From Kribbella jejuensis (lineage in GTDB: Bacteria > Actinomycetota > Actinomycetes > Propionibacteriales > Kribbellaceae): a stretch of DNA of 64,000 nucleotides. The stretch spans positions 186,001 to 250,000 of the forward strand of contig NZ_VFMM01000002.1 of the NCBI RefSeq assembly GCF_006715085.1, in the 5' to 3' direction. Positions 58,368 through 64,000 of the stretch are shown here, piece by piece. Made by a program: the position numbers and the translations under genes. Below the pieces are notes generated by a model. That model ran no database searches. It was not told the DNA's origin and worked only from the letters and a program-made list of their open reading frames with translations. Numbering within the stretch: the first letter of the stretch is position 1; each line of letters begins with the position of its first letter.

Positions 58368-58913
58368 TTATGTGGCGAGGCGGCGGAGGGCGGCCAGGTA
58401 GCGTCTGGCCGCATAGTGCTGGGCCCTGCGGGTGACCGGACCGCCGAGACGTGCGTACCAGCTGGCGCCGCGACTGTAGGCGCGGATAGTGGCGTGGACG
58501 TCGTCACCTTCGCGGGTGACGAGGAACGACTCCTCGCCGCACTCGGGGTGGCCCTCCAGCGTGCCGTAGGCGAAACCGATCTGGTCAGGCTCGTCGACGG
58601 TCCAGACGACGCGGCAGGGGATCGGCACGCCCCGTCGGCTCTGCAGTCGCCTGCTGAGGATCCCTAGGTTCAGCAACCCGAGCGTGTCGGTACCGACCCG
58701 CGGCGGCGTATCCGTGGCAGTTGTCCCGAACCCAGCGACCCGATGCATTCGCCAGGTCAGCAACGCGTCGGCAGCCCGCTGGAACACCTCGTCGCCGGCT
58801 CCGATCCGCTCGGTGCACTCGAGCCGGTGCAGCCCCACAGGCGTCTCGTCGTACCGAGTACAGCCCACCTCGTCGTAGGTGAGCTGCAACCGCGCCAGGT
58901 CGTCGAGTTTCAA
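58368..58913 (-). CDS. DUF1990-family protein
   Basis: 181 residues, DUF1990 (an SRPBCC-like fold). TTG 58913 is the likely start, in a TTGA overlap with the LCP gene stop. Family stretches: LTYDEVGCTRYDETPVGLHR (near 12), ADALLTWRMHRVAGFGTTAT, CRVVWTVDEPDQIGFAYGTL and GHPECGEESFLVTREGDDVH near 128. Function unknown; the family often occurs as single genes in actinobacteria and plants. Confidence 0.85.
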   Translation of the reverse strand: MKLDDLARLQLTYDEVGCTRYDETPVGLHRLECTERIGAGDEVFQRAADALLTWRMHRVAGFGTTATDTPPRVGTDTLGLLNLGILSRRLQSRRGVPIPCRVVWTVDEPDQIGFAYGTLEGHPECGEESFLVTREGDDVHATIRAYSRGASWYARLGGPVTRRAQHYAARRYLAALRRLAT

Positions 58914-59935
58914 CTGCTCTTCAGACCGCTCGTGTTGTCGTTCTTGATGGCGTCGAAGAGGGCCTTGGCCTTGGTGGTGTCCCACTTGACCGCGTCACCG
59001 CGGTTGCAGCACAGGTGGTAGTTGTCGTTGCTGACCGGGACCGTCAGCGTCACGCCGCCACTGCCGGAGATGGCCCGCATGCCGCGGGCGAACCGGACGA
59101 AGTCGAGCAGGCTCATGTCCTTGTCCACCGTGAGCGCGTCGACGCCCTTGGTCGCCACGTTGTAGTAGCGGATCGGGTTCAGGAACGTCGACGGCGAGCT
59201 GGCCTTCTTCGCGATCGCGCCGACCATCTGCCGTTGCCGCTCGACCCGGCCGAAGTCGTTCTGGCCGTCGGCGTGCCGGGAGCGGACGTAACCGAGCGCC
59301 TTCACGCCGTCGAGCCGCTGGCAGCCGGCCGGCAGGTTGATGTGCGCCTTGTCGTCGTTCATTGCCTTCGGCAAGCACATGGTGATGCCGCCGATGCTGT
59401 CGATGACCGAGGCGAACCCGCCGAAGCCGACCTCGACGTAGTGGTCGATGTGCAGCCCGGTGACGTTCTCGATGGTCTGGATCAGCAGCGCCGGGCTCTT
59501 GTTGAACGCAGCGTTGATCTTCTGCTTGCCGGACACGCCCGGAATGTTGACCGCACTGTCCCGCGGGATGCTGACCAGCACGGTCGGCCCGGACTTCGGG
59601 ACGTGCATCAGCATGATCGAGTCGGTCCGCGCCGGTCCGGCGTCGCCGCCGGTGTGCAGCCGGGCGCGCTCGGCCCGGGACAGGTCCTCGCGGGCGTCCG
59701 ATCCGACCATCAGGTACGTCGTCCCCGAGGTCTTGGCCGGCCGGTCGCCGGTGGGCATCGCGTCGATCTTGTCGATCCGGCTCCACGCGTACAGCGGGAC
59801 CGCGACCAGCGTGAGCACGAACAGCAGGACGATCAGTCCGACGGTCCGGAGGAACCAGTTGCGGCGCTTGGCTGGGCGGCGCGGCGACCGGTTCGCGTAT
59901 CGCGGGTCGATGGGCTGCGTTTCACTCATACCCAT
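58910..59935 (-). CDS. LytR-CpsA-Psr (LCP) family cell-wall glycopolymer ligase
   Basis: Transfers lipid-linked glycopolymers such as arabinogalactan or teichoic acid to peptidoglycan. 341 residues; basic cytoplasmic tail, membrane helix VGLIVLLFVLTLVAVPLYAW (residues 32-51) and external LCP domain: TYLMVGSDAR, ARTDSIMLMHVPKSG, LVSIPRDSAVNIPG (Arg-Asp pair), KINAAF, YVEVGFGGFASVIDSIGGIT and YVRSRHADGQNDFGRVERQR. ATG 59935 or 59929. Cys pair in HLCCNRGD near the C-terminus is unusual. Confidence 0.93.
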   Translation of the reverse strand: MGMSETQPIDPRYANRSPRRPAKRRNWFLRTVGLIVLLFVLTLVAVPLYAWSRIDKIDAMPTGDRPAKTSGTTYLMVGSDAREDLSRAERARLHTGGDAGPARTDSIMLMHVPKSGPTVLVSIPRDSAVNIPGVSGKQKINAAFNKSPALLIQTIENVTGLHIDHYVEVGFGGFASVIDSIGGITMCLPKAMNDDKAHINLPAGCQRLDGVKALGYVRSRHADGQNDFGRVERQRQMVGAIAKKASSPSTFLNPIRYYNVATKGVDALTVDKDMSLLDFVRFARGMRAISGSGGVTLTVPVSNDNYHLCCNRGDAVKWDTTKAKALFDAIKNDNTSGLKSS

Positions 59936-60111
59936 GACCGTATCGGTGTCCGGCCTCCGGACACGTCACCCCACTGAACGGTTTTACCGGTCGGAAAGTC
60001 GATCGCGCCTCCTCCGAAGGGAGGAAATCGGGCGCCGGAGCGAACCAGAGTCCAAGAATCGGATCACTGGCGTCCATTCCGTACGGCGCCGGCAGCCGCT
60101 GGAATGGACAC

Positions 60112-60897
60112 GTGCTGACGTCTAACGGATACGTACTGGATGAGCGCCGGCTGGGGGAGCTTGCGCCCGTACCTGATGCGGAGCGTGCTGACCGGGACGT
60201 ACTGCGGGCGCGCCTGCAGCGGGACGGGTACCTGTACCTGACCGGCCTGCTGGACCCCGTGGTGGTGCTGGCGTTCCGCGAGTATTACTTCGGGCTCACG
60301 GGTGCCGCTGCGGACAGAGCGACGTACCGGAAGGTCTTGTTCGAACAGATCGTGCCCGGGCCGGAGTACGCCGCCTTCTGTGCGCAGCCGGCGCTCAAGG
60401 GGTGGTTCGAGTGGTTCCTGGACGGGGAACCGTTCCTGCACCGCCGCAAGATCATCCGGCAGACCGCTCCGGGCGAGAACGGCATCGGTACGGCGACGCA
60501 GGCGCACTACGACCTGGTGTACCTGCGCGGCGGCAGCGACCAGGTGCTGTCCGCCTGGATCCCGCTGGGCGACTGCCCGATCAGTCGCGGTGGATTGACG
60601 TATCTGGAGGGCAGCCACCACCGCGTGCTCGTCGAAGAGGCTGCCGGCCGGCTCAAGCGGCCCGCAGCCTCCATCACGGCCGACCTTCCCGCGCTGGCCA
60701 TCGAGTACGACGCCAACTGGCTCGTCACGGACTACCGGGCCGGAGACGTCGTCGTCCACACCGCGCACACCGTTCACGCCGCACTGGACAACGTCTCCGA
60801 GGACATGCGGCTCTCGACCGACATCCGCTACCAGCGCGCCGACGACGCCATCGACACCCGCTGGCAGCACCACTGGCACGACCGCGACGGATTGTGA
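60112..60897 (+). CDS. Phytanoyl-CoA dioxygenase-family Fe(II)/2-oxoglutarate oxygenase
   Basis: 261 residues, double-stranded beta-helix oxygenase. Iron ligands: His-X-Asp in ATQAHYDLVYLRGG (near 132) and the distal His in VVVHTAHTVHAALDN (near 224); Arg in DMRLSTDIRYQR for 2-oxoglutarate. N-terminal DGYLYLTGLLDPVVVLAFRE. Hydroxylates an unknown small substrate. GTG 60112. Its stop is 2 bases from the stop of the small secreted peptide gene on the other strand. Confidence 0.88.
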   Translation: MLTSNGYVLDERRLGELAPVPDAERADRDVLRARLQRDGYLYLTGLLDPVVVLAFREYYFGLTGAAADRATYRKVLFEQIVPGPEYAAFCAQPALKGWFEWFLDGEPFLHRRKIIRQTAPGENGIGTATQAHYDLVYLRGGSDQVLSAWIPLGDCPISRGGLTYLEGSHHRVLVEEAAGRLKRPAASITADLPALAIEYDANWLVTDYRAGDVVVHTAHTVHAALDNVSEDMRLSTDIRYQRADDAIDTRWQHHWHDRDGL

Positions 60898-60899
60898 GC

Positions 60900-61064
60900 C
60901 TAGGGCTTCAGGAAGCGGATCGGGTCGCAGTGTTCGTGGTCGACCGAGTGTTTGACCATTGCCGGAGCTGGTGAGGGTGTGCTGCCGGCGGCCGCCGAGG
61001 TGGTGACCAGGCCGAGCAGCAGCACGGGCAGGCCGAGGATGGCGATGACGCGACGAATGTTCAT
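60900..61064 (-). CDS. Small secreted peptide (54 residues)
   Basis: Too short for usual gene-finding cut-offs but well formed: ATG 61064 preceded by GGAGGACTC, a Sec signal (RRVIAILGLPVLLLGLVTTS, cleavage after AAA near 26) and a 28-residue mature part rich in Pro and His with one Cys (KHSVDHEHCDPIRFLKP). The His/Asp/Cys cluster could bind a metal. Stop TAG next to the dioxygenase stop. No family recognised. Confidence 0.65.
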   Translation of the reverse strand: MNIRRVIAILGLPVLLLGLVTTSAAAGSTPSPAPAMVKHSVDHEHCDPIRFLKP

Positions 61065-61183
61065 GAGTCCTCCACTGAGTTCACCGTAGATCCGCGAACG
61101 GCCCTGTGGATATCCCCGGACCCGGCGAACCCGAACCGGGTATGTTCGCTGGCAGCAACTCGACTTGGGACAAGGGGCCAGGG

Positions 61184-63127
61184 ATGACAGCAGGAAGCGA
61201 CGAAGCGCAGGCGGTGCGCCCGCAGGACGATCTGTACCGGTTCGTGAACGGTGCGTGGCTCGCGGAGCACGAGATCCCCGCGGACAAGGCGATCCACGGT
61301 GCGTTCCACGCGCTCTGGGACACCGCCGAGCAGGACGTGCGTGCGATCGTCGAGAAGACCGTCGCCGCGGGGCACGCCGAGGGCAGTGAGCCGCGGAAGA
61401 TCGCCGACCTCTACACCAGCTTCCTGGACACCGAGACGATCGAGCGGCTGGGCGCGGAGCCGATCGCCGAGCAGCTCGCGCTGGTGCAGGGCGTGACGGA
61501 CGCGGCCGGACTGGTCTCGGTGCTCGGGCAGCTCGAGCTGCAGGGTGTCCCGGGCGTGTTCCACTACTGGGTCGACGCCGACGCCAAGCAGTCCGACCAG
61601 AACATCGTCCACCTGACCCAGGGCGGCCTCAGCCTCCCCGACGAGTCGTACTACCGCGAGGACAACTTCGCCGAGATCCGCACGGCGTACGTCGCACACG
61701 TGGCCAAGATGCTCGAACTCGCCGGCCTCGCGGACCCGGCCGGCGCGGCCGATCGGATCCTCGAGCTGGAGACCCGGATCGCCGGCGCGCACTGGGACCG
61801 GGTGAAGGAGCGCGACGTCCAGCTCACGTACAACAAGCTCGACCGGGCCGGGCTGGACAAGCTGATGCCGGACTTCGACTGGTCGAGCTGGCTGGCCGGT
61901 GCCGGCGTACCGGAGAGCGCGTTCGAGCAGGTCGTGGTCCGCGAGCCGGACTTCCTGACCGCGGCGGCCGCCGCCTTGCAGGAGGTCGACGTCGACCGGT
62001 GGAAGGAGTGGTTGAGCTGGCGGATCGTGCACAGCGCCGCACCGCTGCTGAGCCAGGCCTTCGTCGACGAGAACTTCGCCTTCTACGGCAAGAAGCTGAC
62101 CGGTGCGCCCGAGCTGCGCGAGCGCTGGAAGCGCGGCGTCGCCGCGGTCGAGTCGGCGCTCGGCGAGGCGCTCGGCCGTCTGTACGTCGCGGAGCACTTC
62201 CCGCCGGACGCCAAGGCCCGGATGGTCGAGCTCGTGCAAAACCTGGTCGCGGCCTACCGGCAGCGGATCGAGGCGTTGGACTGGATGGGTCCGGAGACCC
62301 GGCAGCGGGCGCTGGACAAGCTCGGCACGTTCGTGCCCAAGATCGGGTACCCGGACGAGTGGAAGGACTACTCCGCGCTTGAGATCGACCCGGCCGACCT
62401 GTTCGGCAACGTCCGTCGCTCGGTCGCGGTGGAGACCGCGCGCGACCTCGACAAGCTCGGCAAGCCCGTCGACCGGAACGAGTGGCGGATGACGCCGCAG
62501 ACCGTGAACGCGTACTACAACCCGCGGATGAACGAGATCGTCTTCCCGGCCGGCATCCTGCAGCCGCCGTTCTTCGGTCTGGACGCCGACGACGCCACCA
62601 ACTACGGCGCGATCGGCGCGGTGATCGGCCACGAGATCGGTCACGGCTTCGACGACCAGGGCTCGCGCTACGACGCCGACGGCAACCTGAACGACTGGTG
62701 GACCGACGAGGACCGCGCCGCCTTCGAACAGCGCACCGACAAGCTCGTCGCGCAGTACGACGCCCTCGAGCCGGCCGAGGTCCCCGGCCAGAAGGTGAAC
62801 GGCAAACTCACCCTCGGCGAGAACATCGGCGACCTGGGCGGCCTGTCGATCGCCTATGTCGCCTACCAGCTGTCCCTGGACGGCACCGAGTCCGAGGAAG
62901 AGCTGCAGGCCGGCGCGGAACGCTTCTTCGCTGCCTGGGCGCACGCCTGGGCGACCAAGACCCGCCCCGAAGAAGCCGCCCGCCGGCTCACCATCGACCC
63001 GCACTCACCGCCGGAGTTCCGTTGCAACGCCGTGGTGAAGAACATCGACGCGTTCCACACCACTTACAAGACAACGGAATCCGACGGCATGTGGCTCGCT
63101 CCCGAGGACCGGGTGCGAATCTGGTAG
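61184..63127 (+). CDS. M13-family metalloendopeptidase (neprilysin/PepO type)
   Basis: Zinc peptidase of 647 residues, the normal length for M13. No signal peptide or membrane anchor, so cytoplasmic. N-terminal RPQDDLYRFVNGAWLAEHEI. Active site HEIGHGFDDQG at about 483-493 (zinc His, catalytic Glu), third ligand Glu in ENIGDLGG at 546, substrate motif NAYYNP near 442, and the C-terminal RCNAVVKNIDAFHTTYK. ATG 61184 chosen; codons in frame back to 61106 lack family sequence. Cleaves short peptides. Confidence 0.95.
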   Translation: MTAGSDEAQAVRPQDDLYRFVNGAWLAEHEIPADKAIHGAFHALWDTAEQDVRAIVEKTVAAGHAEGSEPRKIADLYTSFLDTETIERLGAEPIAEQLALVQGVTDAAGLVSVLGQLELQGVPGVFHYWVDADAKQSDQNIVHLTQGGLSLPDESYYREDNFAEIRTAYVAHVAKMLELAGLADPAGAADRILELETRIAGAHWDRVKERDVQLTYNKLDRAGLDKLMPDFDWSSWLAGAGVPESAFEQVVVREPDFLTAAAAALQEVDVDRWKEWLSWRIVHSAAPLLSQAFVDENFAFYGKKLTGAPELRERWKRGVAAVESALGEALGRLYVAEHFPPDAKARMVELVQNLVAAYRQRIEALDWMGPETRQRALDKLGTFVPKIGYPDEWKDYSALEIDPADLFGNVRRSVAVETARDLDKLGKPVDRNEWRMTPQTVNAYYNPRMNEIVFPAGILQPPFFGLDADDATNYGAIGAVIGHEIGHGFDDQGSRYDADGNLNDWWTDEDRAAFEQRTDKLVAQYDALEPAEVPGQKVNGKLTLGENIGDLGGLSIAYVAYQLSLDGTESEEELQAGAERFFAAWAHAWATKTRPEEAARRLTIDPHSPPEFRCNAVVKNIDAFHTTYKTTESDGMWLAPEDRVRIW

Positions 63128-63209
63128 CGGCCGTCAAGGACCGGCAGCGGCCGGCAGCGGCCGTCGGGACGAGCAGGGCCGCGGCGGCCGAGCGGGTCCC
63201 CGGCGGCCG

Positions 63210-64000
63210 TCAGGGGTTGACCGGGGCGACAGACTCGCGCACGACGACCGGGCAGGGTAGCCAGGTCGGGTGGGTCGAGCGGTACCAGGTCTTGCTGCTG
63301 CTCTGGATCAACCGGGTCAAGGTGGCCACCGCCCAGGCGCCCATCTCGTAGTGCGGCAGGGCGACGGTCGTGAGCGCCGGATGGACGCTGCCCGCGATCG
63401 GCGCCTGGTCGTCGAACCCGACGATCGACAGGTCGTCGGGGACCCGCAGCCCGAGCTCCTGCGCGGCCCGGTAGGCGCCCATCGCCATCCGGTCGTTGTA
63501 GCAGAAGATCGCGGTCGGCCGGTCGGCCCGATCCAGCAACTCCAGACTGGCCGAGTAGCCGCCGATCGCCTCCGAGACCCCGGAGGCGATCAGCCGGTCG
63601 TCCTGCGGGAGGCCCGCCGCCGCGAGGCCGCGCAGGTAGCCGGCCAGCCGGCCCTGGGTGGCCGGCACGTCGATGCTCGAGTTCGCGAAGGCGATCCGCC
63701 GATGCCCGGAGTCGACCAGCAGCGCGACGAGATCGACCGCACCGCTGGCCTCGTCGGGCAGGACAGCCGGTACGACGCCCTGCTTGTCCAGGGCTCCTAT
63801 CAACACCGCCGGTACCGCGCGCAGTTCGCGCGGCACCGACACCTCGTGGTGGAACACCGTGGCGTAGATGATCCCGTCGACCTGACGCTCGATCAGCGCC
63901 CGGGCGTCGGCGCGGCGGGCGTCCGCGCCGGCGTCCAGGTGCGAGTTGATGATCGCGAGCGTGAGGTTGTGCCGGCTCGCCTCCTCCTGCGCGCCGAGGA
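63210..64000 (-). CDS. LacI-family transcriptional regulator (5' end outside window)
   Basis: About 263 C-terminal residues of a LacI repressor; the frame stays open to the window edge, so the helix-turn-helix lies beyond 64000. Sensor-domain features: GAQEEASRHNLTLAIINSHL, ERQVDGIIYATVFHH, LVDSGHRRIAFANS, AIFCYNDRMAMGAYRAAQEL, LSIVGFDDQAPIAGSVHPAL (a typical dimer/effector segment) and LTTVALPHYEMGAWAV. Likely controls a sugar locus to its other side. It converges with the M13 gene; the 80 bases between have CGGCCGTC repeats. Confidence 0.92.
   Translation of the reverse strand, partial: LGAQEEASRHNLTLAIINSHLDAGADARRADARALIERQVDGIIYATVFHHEVSVPRELRAVPAVLIGALDKQGVVPAVLPDEASGAVDLVALLVDSGHRRIAFANSSIDVPATQGRLAGYLRGLAAAGLPQDDRLIASGVSEAIGGYSASLELLDRADRPTAIFCYNDRMAMGAYRAAQELGLRVPDDLSIVGFDDQAPIAGSVHPALTTVALPHYEMGAWAVATLTRLIQSSSKTWYRSTHPTWLPCPVVVRESVAPVNP

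Noticed and set aside
61061-63004. 647-codon open frame on the minus strand
   Set aside because: It lies exactly over the M13 peptidase, which has all family motifs; the antisense product is Val/Arg/Asp-rich shadow sequence.
63128-63209. Regulatory repeat with CGGCCGTC copies
   Set aside because: Copies are irregular and lie between converging stops; probably a degenerate terminator region, not enough to call.

Overview
The window is dense, very GC-rich (around 68-70 percent by eye) actinobacterial chromosome with GTG and TTG starts, 1-11 base stop/start overlaps and short promoters. The mix of ATPase-less sugar ABC loci with DeoR, LacI and ROK regulators, an actinomycete-type gas vesicle cluster, DUF6458, LCP and GAF-ANTAR proteins fits a soil actinomycete of the Nocardioidales, Kribbella or a close relative. 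That placement is inference. I see no rRNA, tRNA, CRISPR array, insertion sequence or phage structural gene.

Layout. 1-2981: end of one sugar ABC locus (binding protein, two permeases). 2971-10309, minus strand: a second sugar operon (binding protein, two permeases, GH4 glycosidase, AgaS-like SIS isomerase, BadF-type sugar kinase, DeoR regulator broken by a frameshift), divergent from an intact DeoR gene at 10484. 11.4-16 kb: stress and housekeeping genes (GAF-ANTAR, aldo/keto reductase behind a MerR-type promoter, SDR, SnoaL-like, DUF2231-Rieske, CsbD, Ser/Thr kinase). 17.6-25.3 kb: gas vesicle operon in the order DUF6458, unknown, gvpY-like, gvpZ-like, gvpA, F, G, O, J, L, S, K, then three small membrane or basic proteins; a stress-sigma-like promoter precedes it. 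25.3-32.4 kb: chorismate mutase, MFS exporter, diguanylate cyclase, GreA-like factor, cyclase-ATPase-TPR regulator, secreted DUF11 protein. 32.5-38.3 kb: third sugar ABC locus with LacI, then an APH-like kinase and a MOSC protein. 38.3-41.6 kb: FAD monooxygenase with TetR, small unknowns, methyltransferase. 41.8-46.1 kb: four tandem extracytoplasmic zinc-peptidase paralogues, the first without any catalytic residue. 46-50 kb: GNAT, mechanosensitive-channel-like protein, P-loop protein, ribbon-helix-helix-like regulator, two-repeat secreted protein. 49.8-51.6 kb: a GH4/sugar-kinase gene fusion beside a ROK regulator. 51.7-54.4 kb: DUF969/DUF979/DUF2891 operon, probable 5-oxoproline uptake. 54.5-64 kb: PIN protein, FAD oxidoreductase, LuxR regulator, uracil-DNA glycosylase, DUF1990, LCP ligase, phytanoyl-CoA-type dioxygenase, a 54-residue secreted peptide, M13 peptidase, and a LacI regulator cut by the window end.

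How parts work together. All three ABC loci lack an ATPase gene, so they probably share one encoded elsewhere. In the second locus the enzymes could hydrolyse an imported glycoside, phosphorylate the sugar and isomerise or deaminate it. The gas vesicle operon carries a pair of proteins with opposite charge, one with a Lys/Ala tail and one with about 210 mostly Asp/Glu residues. The strongest leads are that charged pair, the pseudopeptidase in the peptidase array, the GH4-kinase fusion, and several very regular operator or promoter sites.
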